Part shown: in pieces, positions 1 through 8,885 of the stretch
Numbering within the stretch: the first letter of the stretch is position 1
Layout: every line of letters begins with the position of its first letter
DNA from: Mycolicibacillus parakoreensis
GTDB lineage: Bacteria; Actinomycetota; Actinomycetes; Mycobacteriales; Mycobacteriaceae
Reading direction: 5' to 3'
Assembly: GCF_022370835.2 (NCBI RefSeq)
Contig: NZ_CP092365.1
Location: 1,426,001-1,490,000, forward strand
DNA length: 64,000 bases
The notes under the pieces: model-generated
What the model was told of the DNA's origin: nothing
Database searches by the model: none
The model's input: the letters and a program-made list of their open reading frames with translations, nothing else
Made by a program: the position numbers and the translations under genes

Positions 1-412
<412 letters not shown>

Positions 413-413
413 C

Positions 414-1850
414 TCAACGCCGTCGCATCGCCTTGGCCAACTTGGCCAGTGCACGATCCAACTGTGCGCGCCGTTCTCGTGCGCGCTCGTCCTCCTGCTG
501 GTGGAGCAGACCGTAGGTGAACGTGTCCTCGCCGGCGGTGTGCGCAGCGTCGGCCTGCTGTCGCAGATGTTTGCGGCTGACCACGCTGTCCTGATGTTCG
601 CCGAGCAGCGTCTGGATGGCGGCGGCCCGCCGGGCCACCTTGGCCGCGCCACGCGTGTCGGTGGCCGACGCGATGTAGCGCAGCCGTTTGGCGGCCTTGC
701 GAATCCGGTGTAGCGCCTCATCGCGGTCGGTTCCGGCAGCCCCGGCGGTGTTCTTCGCGGCTCGGCGGACCCGCTTATAGGCGACGGCCATGCTCCCCGA
801 CGACGACACCGGCGGGGGTGAGGTGGCGGCGATCAGGTCGTCGAGCGCGTCGAGCAGGCGGAAATAGCGCGGGCTGTGCAGCGCAGCGACCACCCGGCGC
901 CACCCGGCGTGGTAGGCGCGCTCGGCCCCGCCGACCAGACGCGCGCGCACCGGCCCGCGCACCAACTCCGGGGCCATCGCGTCCAACGCCGCACGGTAAC
1001 GCCCGGCGAGCACCTCGGCGTCGCGGGCCACCCCCAGCAGCGCCGCCAACTCGCGGAGCTCGTCGAGAACAGCGGTGTCGGCGCCGATGCCCGCGGCCTG
1101 CAGCAGGCTGCGGATCTTGCGGGTGGTCACCCGCATCTGATGAACCGCGTCCTCGGCGTCGTGGCGCACCGCCCGGTCCCACCGCAGCAGCGTCTCGACG
1201 TGGTCGCCCAGCGCCCGGTGCAGCGGGTCGGTGGGGCCGGTCGCGGCCGGGGCGGGCGCCACCCGGGCGAGCTTCGACGGGTGGGCGGCCGGGCGCGCGC
1301 CGGCGTGCCGCAGCTGGGCGGTCAGCGCGATCAGCAACCCGCGGTCGTCGGGGTCGGTCAGTTCGAGTTCCCACTCCCGCCACCGGTGACCGGGGGCGTC
1401 GTGGTCGCCGGTCCAGGCCGCGACCCGGTCATCGCAGAACTCGGCCCGTACCGCGCCGGTATCGTCGTGCAGCGTCCACATCACCCGGGTCGTGGCGATC
1501 CGGGCGACCGGGCTCAGCGGGCGATCCCGCACCAGGGCCCCCACCCGATCGACCAGCTCGGCCGGCGGTGCGCCGTCGCCGTCCTGCTCCGGCGCCCGGA
1601 ACTCGGTGCGGGCGTCGGGCCCGGCGGGCAGTTTCAGATGCCAGCCCGCATCGGTGCCGCCGGTGCGGCGTCGCAAGGTGACACCCCGTGCCGCCAGGTC
1701 GCGGCGCGGGGTATCGAAATACTCGGCGTCCAGCGACCGCGGGTCGTGGCGGTGCACGGTGGCGACGAGCGTGGTGAAAATCGGCGGCGGCGTCGACTCA
1801 TCGACGTCGAATTTGCACTCGACCTCGGTGTAGGCGGTGCCGGCGACCAT
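414..1850 (-). CDS. CYTH and CHAD domain-containing protein
   Basis: A 478-aa protein combining an N-terminal CYTH (triphosphate tunnel metalloenzyme) domain, about residues 6-190, with a C-terminal CHAD domain, about 205-475. The CYTH signature ExExK is present as EVECK close to the N-terminus. CHAD hallmarks are the His/Arg-rich helices around VHQMRVTTRK and LHRIRKAAKRLRY. CYTH enzymes hydrolyse or bind triphosphates, and CHAD domains bind inorganic polyphosphate, so a polyphosphate-related role is likely; the substrate is not shown by sequence. It is the positional counterpart of Rv2226 in M. tuberculosis. The ATG at 1850 places the CYTH motif a few residues in, as in the family. Confidence 0.9.
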   Translation of the reverse strand: MVAGTAYTEVECKFDVDESTPPPIFTTLVATVHRHDPRSLDAEYFDTPRRDLAARGVTLRRRTGGTDAGWHLKLPAGPDARTEFRAPEQDGDGAPPAELVDRVGALVRDRPLSPVARIATTRVMWTLHDDTGAVRAEFCDDRVAAWTGDHDAPGHRWREWELELTDPDDRGLLIALTAQLRHAGARPAAHPSKLARVAPAPAATGPTDPLHRALGDHVETLLRWDRAVRHDAEDAVHQMRVTTRKIRSLLQAAGIGADTAVLDELRELAALLGVARDAEVLAGRYRAALDAMAPELVRGPVRARLVGGAERAYHAGWRRVVAALHSPRYFRLLDALDDLIAATSPPPVSSSGSMAVAYKRVRRAAKNTAGAAGTDRDEALHRIRKAAKRLRYIASATDTRGAAKVARRAAAIQTLLGEHQDSVVSRKHLRQQADAAHTAGEDTFTYGLLHQQEDERARERRAQLDRALAKLAKAMRRR

Positions 1851-1877
1851 GACTGCCAGCGTGCCACAGCAACGGCG

Positions 1878-2708
1878 TCAGAAGCAGTGTTCGTCGGCGG
1901 GGAACGCCCCGCTGGCCACCTCGCGGGCGTATTCGCTTGCCGCCCGACGCAACTCGGCACCAACCTCGCCGAACCGCTTGACGAACCGGGCGGTCTTGCC
2001 GGTGGTGAGCCCGGCCATGTCCTGCCAGACCAGCACCTGGGCGTCGCAGTTGGGGCCGGCGCCGATGCCGACGGTGGGGATGGTGAGCTTGCCGGTGATC
2101 TGGGTGGCCAACTCCGCGGGCACCATCTCCATCACCACCGAGAACGCACCGGCCTCGGCGACCGCGATCGCATCGACGACGGTCTGCTCACCGGCCTCGC
2201 CGCGGCCCTGCACCCGGAATCCGCCCAACGTGTTGACGCTCTGCGGGGTGAACCCGATGTGGCCCATCACCGGGATCCCGGCGGCGCTCAGCGTGGCGAT
2301 CTGCTCGGCGACGCGTTCGCCGCCCTCGAGTTTCACCGCGTGGGCGCCGGCCTCCTTCATGAACCGGGTCGCGGCCGCCAACGCGGCCTGGGGCCCCGAT
2401 TCGTAGCTGCCGAACGGCAGGTCGGCGACGACCAGCGCGTGCGGGGCCCCGCGTACCACGCCCCGGACCAGCGGGATCAGCTCATCGATGGAGATCGGCA
2501 CGGTGGTGTCGTAGCCGTAGACGACGTTGGCGGCCGAGTCGCCGACCAACAGCACCGGGATGCCGGCATCATCGAAGGCCCGGGCGGTGGAGTAGTCGTA
2601 GGCGGTGAGCATCGCCCACTTCTGGCCCTCGGCCTTCATCTTCTGCAGGTGGTGAATGCGGGTCTGGGCGCGCGGCGCCGATTCTCCATAAACACTGTGC
2701 TCAGACAT
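1878..2708 (-). CDS. panB: 3-methyl-2-oxobutanoate hydroxymethyltransferase
   Basis: Ketopantoate hydroxymethyltransferase, the first committed step of pantothenate and CoA synthesis: it transfers a hydroxymethyl group from methylene-THF to 2-oxoisovalerate in the cytosol. The 276-aa product matches the mycobacterial family end to end. It has the metal/substrate motif [11 protein letters not shown], the catalytic stretch [11 protein letters not shown], and [17 protein letters not shown]. The frame extends upstream, but the ATG at 2708 ([10 protein letters not shown]) fits known PanB N-termini and has AAGGG about 8 nt upstream. It is divergent from the acyltransferase at 2849; their starts are 140 nt apart. 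Confidence 0.95.
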   Translation of the reverse strand: MSEHSVYGESAPRAQTRIHHLQKMKAEGQKWAMLTAYDYSTARAFDDAGIPVLLVGDSAANVVYGYDTTVPISIDELIPLVRGVVRGAPHALVVADLPFGSYESGPQAALAAATRFMKEAGAHAVKLEGGERVAEQIATLSAAGIPVMGHIGFTPQSVNTLGGFRVQGRGEAGEQTVVDAIAVAEAGAFSVVMEMVPAELATQITGKLTIPTVGIGAGPNCDAQVLVWQDMAGLTTGKTARFVKRFGEVGAELRRAASEYAREVASGAFPADEHCF

Positions 2709-2835
2709 CAATGTCCCTTGAGTGGTCGGGTCGAATCCTCGAGGCCCTACCGGGTCCCCGGGTTCGTCTGACACCCGTCAGTGTGCCATTTATCGCACTG
2801 GGGCTAAACACGAAACTCCAGTGGAATTTCTCACA

Positions 2836-2848
2836 TACGATCATCGGC
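2836..2848 (+). promoter_or_regulatory. Candidate leaderless promoter -10 of the WS/DGAT gene
   Basis: TACGAT at 2836-2841 is followed by 7 nt and then the ATG at 2849. A TANNNT hexamer at this spacing is the usual -10 arrangement of mycobacterial leaderless transcripts. This supports the chosen start over the upstream in-frame codon. Confidence 0.5.
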
Positions 2849-4240
2849 ATGCAGCGGCTCAGCGGACTCGACGCCAGTTTCCTCTACCTGGAGACCTCCA
2901 CCCAGCCACTCCACGTGTGTTCGCTGCTGGATCTGGACACCTCAACGATGCCGGGCGGCTACAGCTTCGAGGCGTTCCGTGACGCGCTAGCCCGGCGAAT
3001 GAGGGCGATGCCGCAGTTCCGCGAGAAGCTCTCCGACACGGCGCTGAACATCGATCACCCGGTGTGGGTGGAAGACACCGACTTCGACGTGTCGCGGCAC
3101 CTGCACCGCATCGGGCTGCCGCCGCCGGGTGGCCGGGTGGAGCTCGCCGAGATCGTGGGCCACATCGCCGGGCTGCCGCTGGACCGCAGCCGGCCGTTGT
3201 GGGAGACCTGGGTGATCGAGGGAATCGACGGCAGCGAGGCGGGCCGGGGCGGCCGGGTCGCGGTGCTGACCAAGGTGCACCACGCCGCGGTCGACGGGGT
3301 CAGCGGCGCCAACCTCATGTCGACGCTGTGCAGCACCGAACCGGACTCGCCGGATCCCGAGCCGGTCGCGGGGGAGGGCGACGCCGGTGCGCTGCGCATC
3401 GCCGCCGGCGGGTTGGCCCGCTTCGTCTCCCGGCCGCTGAACCTGGCCAACGCCCTGCCCGGCGCGGTGTCCTCGGTGGTCAACACGCTCGACCGCGTGC
3501 GCACCGGACTGACCATGGCCCGCCCGTTCGCCGCGCCACGGACCCCGTTCAACGCCCGGATCACCGCCCACCGCAATGTGGCGTTCACCCAGCTGGACCT
3601 CGAGGACATCAAGACGGTCAAGAACCACTTCGACGTCAAGGTCAACGATGTGGTGATGGCGTTGGTCTCCGGCGTGCTGCGCCAATACCTGCTGGACCGC
3701 TGCGAGCTCCCGGAGACCTCACTGGTGGCGATGGTCCCGGTGTCGGTGCACGGCAGATCGGACCGGCCCGGCCGCAACCAGGTGTCGGGGATGTTCTCGC
3801 AGCTGGAAACCCAGATCGCCGAGCCGGCGGATCGGTTGGAGGCCATCGCCGAACAGAACGCCGTCGCCAAGGAGCACAGCTCGGCGATCAGCGCCACCTT
3901 GCTTCAGGACTTTTCGCAGTTCGCCGCGCCGGCGGTGTTCGGTGTCGCGATGCGCCTGTACGCCCGCACCGGGCTGACCAGCAGCCGACCGGTGCACAAC
4001 CTGGTGATCTCCAATGTGCCCGGCCCCCAGGAACCGCTGTATTTCCTGGGCTCGCAGATCAAGGCGATGTACCCGATCGGGCCGATCTTCCACGGGTCCG
4101 GGTTGAACATCACGGTGATGTCGCTCGACGGCAGACTCAACGTGGGAATCATCGGCTGTCCGGAGCTGATGCCGGACCTGTGGGCGCTGGCCGACGGTTT
4201 CGGACCGGGCATGGAGGAGTTGCTGGCGGCGACCCGGTGA
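2849..4240 (+). CDS. Wax ester synthase/diacylglycerol acyltransferase (WS/DGAT) family O-acyltransferase
   Basis: A 463-aa member of the WS/DGAT family, which esterifies diacylglycerol or alcohols with acyl-CoA to make storage lipids. The N-terminus MQRLSGLDASFLYLETSTQP is the typical family opening. The catalytic HHxxxDG motif is present as HHAAVDG around residue 146, and the C-terminal region VHNLVISNVPGPQEPLY is the conserved NVPGP block. The frame is open further upstream, but the ATG at 2849 matches the family start. In M. tuberculosis this gene is not between panB and caeA as far as I recall, so it is a local difference. Acceptor specificity cannot be predicted. Confidence 0.9.
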   Translation: MQRLSGLDASFLYLETSTQPLHVCSLLDLDTSTMPGGYSFEAFRDALARRMRAMPQFREKLSDTALNIDHPVWVEDTDFDVSRHLHRIGLPPPGGRVELAEIVGHIAGLPLDRSRPLWETWVIEGIDGSEAGRGGRVAVLTKVHHAAVDGVSGANLMSTLCSTEPDSPDPEPVAGEGDAGALRIAAGGLARFVSRPLNLANALPGAVSSVVNTLDRVRTGLTMARPFAAPRTPFNARITAHRNVAFTQLDLEDIKTVKNHFDVKVNDVVMALVSGVLRQYLLDRCELPETSLVAMVPVSVHGRSDRPGRNQVSGMFSQLETQIAEPADRLEAIAEQNAVAKEHSSAISATLLQDFSQFAAPAVFGVAMRLYARTGLTSSRPVHNLVISNVPGPQEPLYFLGSQIKAMYPIGPIFHGSGLNITVMSLDGRLNVGIIGCPELMPDLWALADGFGPGMEELLAATR

Positions 4241-4278
4241 GCCGGGCCGCAGGGCCGCGCATGGCAGCATGGGGTGCC

Positions 4279-5835
4279 ATGAGGAGCCACCGCGCAGCGT
4301 TTGCGCGCACCCTGCTGGTCTGCACCGTGTTCGCCGCCGTCGGGTTGATGCTCGCCGGTTGTGTGCGGATTGTCGACGGCCAGGCGGTGCTGAGCTCGCC
4401 GAAGATCGGCGAGAAGGTCAAATGGGATCGTTGCCGGGTCTCACCGGGGGCGGCGGCGAAGCTGCCCGCCGGCGCCCAGTGCGGCAAGGTCGCCGTCCCG
4501 ATCGACTACGACGATCCTGACAGCGACGACGTCTCCGACGTGGCGACGCTGGCGCTGATCCGGTTCCCGGCCACCGGCGACAAGATCGGGTCGCTGCTGA
4601 TCAACCCCGGCGGGCCCGGTGAGTCGGGGATCGAGGCGGCGATCAACCTGGTCGGATCCATTCCCGACCAGATCCGCCAGCGCTTCGACCTGGTCGGCTT
4701 CGACCCGCGCGGGGTGGCGTCGTCGCGCCCGGCGGTGTGGTGCAACTCCGACGCCGACAACGATCGACTCCGCGCCGAGCCCCAGGTCGACTACAGCCCC
4801 GAAGGGGTGGAGGAGATCGAACAGGAGACCAAGGACTTCGTGCAGCGCTGCGTCGACAAAGTCGGCGATAAGTTCCTGGCCAACGTCGGCACCGTCAACG
4901 TCGCCCGCGACCTCGACGCCATCCGGGAGGCCCTCGGTGACGACAAGCTCACCTATCTGGGCTACTCCTATGGCACCCGGATCGGCTCGGCGTACGCCGA
5001 GGCGTACCCGGAGAACGTGCGCGCGATGATCCTCGACGGTGCGGTCGATCCCAACGCCGACCCGCTGGAAGAGGATCTGCGCCAGATGGCCGCGTTCCAG
5101 GACGCGTTCGACGACTACGCCGCGGACTGCGCCGCGGGCCCGGAGTGCCCGCTGGGCAGTGACCCCGACAAGGCGGTCGACGTCTACCTGTCGCTGGTGG
5201 AACCGCTGGTCGACAAGCCGGCGAAGACCCGCGACCCGCGTGGGCTGAGCTACAACGACGCGATCGTCGGCACCATCCTGTCGCTGTATTCGCCGGCGTT
5301 CTGGACGCATCTGACCGACGGGCTCAATGAACTGGTCGCCGGCCGGGGCGACACGCTGCTGCTGTTGTCGGACCTGTACATGAACCGTGACAAAAACGGC
5401 CACTACACCAACGCCACCGATGCGCGGGTGGCGGTCAACTGCGTGGACAAACCGCCGATCACCGACCGGGAGAAGGTCATCGAGCAGGATCGTCAAGCCC
5501 GTGAGGTGGCACCGTTCATGAGCTACGGCGAGTTCACCGGCGACGCGCCGCTGGGCACCTGCGCATTCTGGCCGGTGCCGCCGACCAGCGAACCCCACAC
5601 GGTCTCGGCGCCGGGGCTGCCGCCGGTGCTGGTGGTGTCGACCACCGGCGACCCGGCCACGCCGTATCGGGCCGGGGTGGATCTGGCCGAGCAACTCGGC
5701 GGCGGATTGATCACCTACGAGGGCACCCAGCACACCGTGGTGTTCCAGGGCGAGGACTGCGTCGACGAGCTGGCCAGCGCCTATCTCATCGACGGCACCC
5801 TGCCGCCGCCGGAGACCCGCTGCGCCGGCGGTTAG
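4279..5835 (+). CDS. caeA: Secreted serine hydrolase/peptidase, Hip1-type lipoprotein
   Basis: A 518-aa alpha/beta hydrolase of the tripeptidyl-aminopeptidase-like family, counterpart of CaeA/Hip1 (Rv2224c), a cell-envelope-associated protease. The N-terminus has positive residues, a hydrophobic stretch and a lipobox VGLMLAGC, predicting a lipid-anchored exported protein. The nucleophile elbow GYSYGT puts Ser at about residue 230. The Asp and His of the triad are in GDPATPY and GTQHTVVF, and the oxyanion-region motif NPGGPGESG is present. The ATG at 4279 gives a normal signal peptide; an in-frame ATG at 4261 would add six residues. It is followed 77 nt later by a paralogue. Confidence 0.92.
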   Translation: MRSHRAAFARTLLVCTVFAAVGLMLAGCVRIVDGQAVLSSPKIGEKVKWDRCRVSPGAAAKLPAGAQCGKVAVPIDYDDPDSDDVSDVATLALIRFPATGDKIGSLLINPGGPGESGIEAAINLVGSIPDQIRQRFDLVGFDPRGVASSRPAVWCNSDADNDRLRAEPQVDYSPEGVEEIEQETKDFVQRCVDKVGDKFLANVGTVNVARDLDAIREALGDDKLTYLGYSYGTRIGSAYAEAYPENVRAMILDGAVDPNADPLEEDLRQMAAFQDAFDDYAADCAAGPECPLGSDPDKAVDVYLSLVEPLVDKPAKTRDPRGLSYNDAIVGTILSLYSPAFWTHLTDGLNELVAGRGDTLLLLSDLYMNRDKNGHYTNATDARVAVNCVDKPPITDREKVIEQDRQAREVAPFMSYGEFTGDAPLGTCAFWPVPPTSEPHTVSAPGLPPVLVVSTTGDPATPYRAGVDLAEQLGGGLITYEGTQHTVVFQGEDCVDELASAYLIDGTLPPPETRCAGG

Positions 5836-5912
5836 GCCGACCGGTCGGACCAAAGCCAACTGAGACCGGGGCGTAACCGTTTCGCAGCGTTGGGCTGCCA
5901 CGATGACATGAC

Positions 5913-7415
5913 ATGGGGCGCCTGAGAATGTTGAGCTCGGTGCTGCTCACGTTCGGGATGGTGCTCGCCGCACCGGCCGGCGCGGCGCCGGAGTCGCCGG
6001 ACGCCCGCACCGCCACACCGAACTGGACCGCCTGCGGTCAGCTCGTCGACACCGGTGCGATCCCCACCGCGCAGTGCACGATGCTGGCGGTCCCGGTGGA
6101 CTACGCCGACCCCAGCGGGGCCCAGGCCAAGCTGGCGGTGATCCGCGTGCCGGCCACCGGCCGGCGGGTCGGTGCGCTGCTCGTCAACCCCGGTGGGCCG
6201 GGAGCGTCCGCCGTCGACGCCGCCGCGGGGATGGCCGCCGCGCTGCGTGACACCCCCGTCGGGCAGCACTTCGACCTGGTCGGCTTCGACCCGCGCGGGG
6301 TGGGCCACTCCACCCCGCAGCTGCGGTGCCGCACCGACGCCGAATTCGACGCGTTCCGCCGCGAACCGATGGTCGACTACAGCCCGGCCGGCGTGGCCCA
6401 CATCGAGGAGCTGCTGAGCCGGCGAGCGCAGCGCTGTGTGGACCGGATGGGGGCCGACTTCCTGGCCAACGTGGGCACGGCGTCGGCGGCCCGCGACATG
6501 GACCAGGTGCGTCGGCTGCTCGGCGAAGAGCAGATCAACTACCTCGGCTACAGCTACGGCACCCAGCTGGGGGCGGCCTACCTGGAACGCTTCGGCGACC
6601 GGGTGCGCACCATGGTGCTCGACGGTGCGGTGGACCCCGCCGTCGGCCCGATCGAGGCGAACGTCGCGCAGATGGCCGGTTTCCAGGTCGCGTTCAACGA
6701 CTACGCCGCCGACTGCGCCCAGTCGGCGGGCTGCCCGCTGGGCACCGACCCGACCAAGGCGGTCGCCCACTACCGCGCGCTGGTCGACCCGCTGGTCGAC
6801 CGGCCGGCACCGACCCGCGACCCGCGTGGACTCAGCTACGCCGATGCGATCACCGGCACCCTCAACGCGCTGTACACCCCGCAGTACTGGACGCATCTGA
6901 CCAATGGGCTGCGTGGGCTGCAGACCGGTACCGGCGCCGACGCGTTGCTGGCGTTGGCCGACGACTACCAGCAGCGCGACGCCCGCGGCCACTACGGCAA
7001 CATCCAGGACAGCTTCGATGCGGTGCGCTGCGTGGACGCGGCCACCCCGACCGACCCGGCCGCCTGGGCGGACGCCGACCGCCGGATCCGCCGGCAGGCG
7101 CCCTTCCTCAGCTACGGCGACTTCACCGGCTACGCGCCCCGCGACGTGTGTGCGCTGTGGCCGGTGCCGGCCGCCGGGCCCGCCCGGCCGGTCGCGCCGG
7201 CCGCCCCGGGCAAGGCCGTCGTCGTCTCCACCACCCACGACCCGGCCACCCCCTATCAGGCCGGGGTCAGCCTGGCCCGCCAACTCGGCGCCCCGCTGAT
7301 CAGCTACGAGGGCACCCAGCACACGGTGGTGTTCAGCGGCAGCCGCTGTGTCGACACCGCGATCCTGCGCTACCTCGCCAACCAGGTCAGCCCGCCTGCC
7401 CAGCTGCGCTGCTGA
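5913..7415 (+). CDS. Secreted serine hydrolase/peptidase, paralogue of the preceding gene
   Basis: A 500-aa alpha/beta hydrolase highly similar over its length to the upstream CaeA-like protein (NPGGPGAS, FDPRGVGHS, GYSYGTQLG nucleophile elbow, HDPATPY, GTQHTVVF). It is the positional counterpart of Rv2223c. Unlike the first copy, it has an ordinary signal peptide ending in APAGAAPE without a lipobox Cys, so it should be released or loosely held rather than lipid-anchored. All three catalytic residues are retained. The pair looks like an old tandem duplication conserved in mycobacteria. The intervening 77 nt contain a 12-bp palindrome, CCGACCGGTCGG, at 5837-5848. Confidence 0.9.
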   Translation: MGRLRMLSSVLLTFGMVLAAPAGAAPESPDARTATPNWTACGQLVDTGAIPTAQCTMLAVPVDYADPSGAQAKLAVIRVPATGRRVGALLVNPGGPGASAVDAAAGMAAALRDTPVGQHFDLVGFDPRGVGHSTPQLRCRTDAEFDAFRREPMVDYSPAGVAHIEELLSRRAQRCVDRMGADFLANVGTASAARDMDQVRRLLGEEQINYLGYSYGTQLGAAYLERFGDRVRTMVLDGAVDPAVGPIEANVAQMAGFQVAFNDYAADCAQSAGCPLGTDPTKAVAHYRALVDPLVDRPAPTRDPRGLSYADAITGTLNALYTPQYWTHLTNGLRGLQTGTGADALLALADDYQQRDARGHYGNIQDSFDAVRCVDAATPTDPAAWADADRRIRRQAPFLSYGDFTGYAPRDVCALWPVPAAGPARPVAPAAPGKAVVVSTTHDPATPYQAGVSLARQLGAPLISYEGTQHTVVFSGSRCVDTAILRYLANQVSPPAQLRC

Positions 7416-7430
7416 CCGAACCTGCACGTT

Positions 7431-7446
7431 GTAACCTCGATTTAAC
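7431..7446 (+). promoter_or_regulatory. Direct-repeat operator-like element upstream of glnA2
   Basis: GTAAC-CTCGAT-TTAAC forms two half-sites with 11-bp periodicity, inside a wider GTTG...CAAC symmetry at 7429-7450. It sits just upstream of the glnA2 -10 element. The spacing resembles actinobacterial GlnR boxes (GTnAC-n6-GaAAC), which control nitrogen genes. Assignment to GlnR is inference. Confidence 0.4.
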
Positions 7447-7457
7447 AACCGGTGGCC

Positions 7458-7470
7458 TACGCTTCCCCTC
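7458..7470 (+). promoter_or_regulatory. Candidate leaderless promoter -10 of glnA2
   Basis: TACGCT at 7458-7463 lies 7 nt before the ATG at 7471, so the transcript would start at or next to the start codon. There is no Shine-Dalgarno sequence in this interval. Confidence 0.5.
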
Positions 7471-8811
7471 ATGGACCGGCAGAAGGAGTTCGTGCTCCGC
7501 ACCCTGGAGGAACGCGACATCCGGTTCGTGCGGCTCTGGTTCACCGACGTGTTGGGCTATCTCAAATCGGTGGCGATCGCGCCCACCGAACTCGAAGGTG
7601 CGTTTGAGGAAGGGGTCGGCTTCGACGGCTCCTCGATCGAGGGGTTCGCGCGGGTCTTCGAATCCGACACGGTGGCGCGTCCGGACCCGTCGACGTTTCA
7701 GGTGCTGCCCTGGACCGACGGCTCCGGCCAGCCCCACTCGGCGCGGATGTTCTGCGACATCACCATGCCCGACGGGTCGCCGGCCTGGGCCGATCCGCGA
7801 CACGTGCTGCGCCGGCAACTGGGGAAGGCCAGCGACCTGGGCTTCACCTGCTACGTGCATCCGGAGATCGAATTCTTCCTGCTCAAACCCGGACCGACGG
7901 ACGGTTCGGAGCCGGTGCCCTCGGACAACGCCGGTTACTTCGACCAGGCCGTGCACGATTCGGCGTCGGGCTTTCGCCGCCACGCGATCGGGGCGCTGGA
8001 ATCGATGGGCATCTCGGTGGAGTTCAGCCACCACGAAAACGCCCCCGGGCAGCAGGAGATCGACCTGCGTTACGCCGACGCGCTGTCGATGGCCGACAAT
8101 GTGATGACGTTCCGCTACCTGATCAAAGAGGTCGCCATCGATGAGGGTGTGCGTGCGACGTTCATGCCCAAACCGTTCGGCCAGTACCCCGGCTCGGCGA
8201 TGCACACTCACATGAGCCTGTTCGAGGGCGAGGTCAACGCCTTCCACAGCCCCGACGACCCGCTGCAGCTCTCCGACGTCGGAAAGTCGTTCATCGCCGG
8301 GATTTTGGAACACGCCCACGAGATCAGCGCGGTCACCAACCAGTGGGTGAACTCCTACAAACGACTGATCCACGGGGGGGAGGCCCCGACCGCCTCGTCG
8401 TGGGGGGCGTCGAACCGCTCGGCGCTGGTGCGGGTGCCGATGTACAGCCCGCACAAGACGTCGTCGCGCCGCATCGAGGTGCGCAGCCCCGACTCGGCGT
8501 GCAACCCGTATCTGACGTTCGCCGTGATGTTCGCCGCCGGACTGCGCGGGGTGGAGAACGAGTACGTGCTCGGACCGCAGGCCGAGGACAACGTCTGGGA
8601 CCTGACCTCCGAGGAGCGCCGCGCCATGGGGTACCGGGAGCTGCCGGGCAGCCTGGACAGTGCGCTGCGGGCGATGGAGGGTTCCGAACTGGTTGCAGAA
8701 GCATTGGGGGAGCAGGTTTTTGACTTCTTTCTGCGTAACAAGCGGGCGGAGTGGTCGAACTACCGCAGCCACGTGACCCCCTACGAGCTCAAAACCTACC
8801 TGTCGCTGTAA
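7471..8811 (+). CDS. glnA2: Glutamine synthetase GlnA2
   Basis: A 446-aa class I glutamine synthetase (ATP-dependent amidation of glutamate with ammonia). It has the beta-grasp N-terminal domain ([17 protein letters not shown]), the Glu of HPEIEFFLL, the ATP/metal region around [20 protein letters not shown], and the active-site block [12 protein letters not shown]. It is shorter than the 478-aa GlnA1 at 17-18.6 kb. It also lacks the YELPP adenylylation motif, having RELPGS there, so it should not be a GlnE target at that position. It precedes glnE by 68 nt on the same strand. GlnA2 is a secondary synthetase in M. tuberculosis (Rv2222c). Confidence 0.95.
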   Translation: MDRQKEFVLRTLEERDIRFVRLWFTDVLGYLKSVAIAPTELEGAFEEGVGFDGSSIEGFARVFESDTVARPDPSTFQVLPWTDGSGQPHSARMFCDITMPDGSPAWADPRHVLRRQLGKASDLGFTCYVHPEIEFFLLKPGPTDGSEPVPSDNAGYFDQAVHDSASGFRRHAIGALESMGISVEFSHHENAPGQQEIDLRYADALSMADNVMTFRYLIKEVAIDEGVRATFMPKPFGQYPGSAMHTHMSLFEGEVNAFHSPDDPLQLSDVGKSFIAGILEHAHEISAVTNQWVNSYKRLIHGGEAPTASSWGASNRSALVRVPMYSPHKTSSRRIEVRSPDSACNPYLTFAVMFAAGLRGVENEYVLGPQAEDNVWDLTSEERRAMGYRELPGSLDSALRAMEGSELVAEALGEQVFDFFLRNKRAEWSNYRSHVTPYELKTYLSL

Positions 8812-8872
8812 CACCCGCCGCTCGTCGGGGTTTCGCCGGCTTTCATCGACCGTCGCCGGCGCGGCGGTGCGC

Positions 8873-8885
8873 TACCGTCGTGAGG
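8873..8885 (+). promoter_or_regulatory. Candidate -10 of glnE
   Basis: TACCGT at 8873-8878 is 7 nt upstream of a GTG at 8886. If used, glnE would have its own leaderless transcript starting at 8886, two codons after the GTG annotated at 8880. Confidence 0.35.

Noticed and set aside
876..2771. 631-codon plus-strand frame across the CYTH-CHAD and panB genes
   Set aside because: Antisense shadow of two well-supported minus-strand genes; Gly/Arg/Val-rich translation without any domain, typical of high-GC DNA.
2714..2848. Upstream extension of the WS/DGAT gene to 2711
   Set aside because: The added 46 residues do not resemble the family N-terminus and would run through the predicted promoter and the panB leader.
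5832..7544. 570-codon minus-strand frame opposite the second CaeA-like gene
   Set aside because: Antisense shadow with repetitive GlyArgVal composition; the plus strand carries an intact hydrolase.
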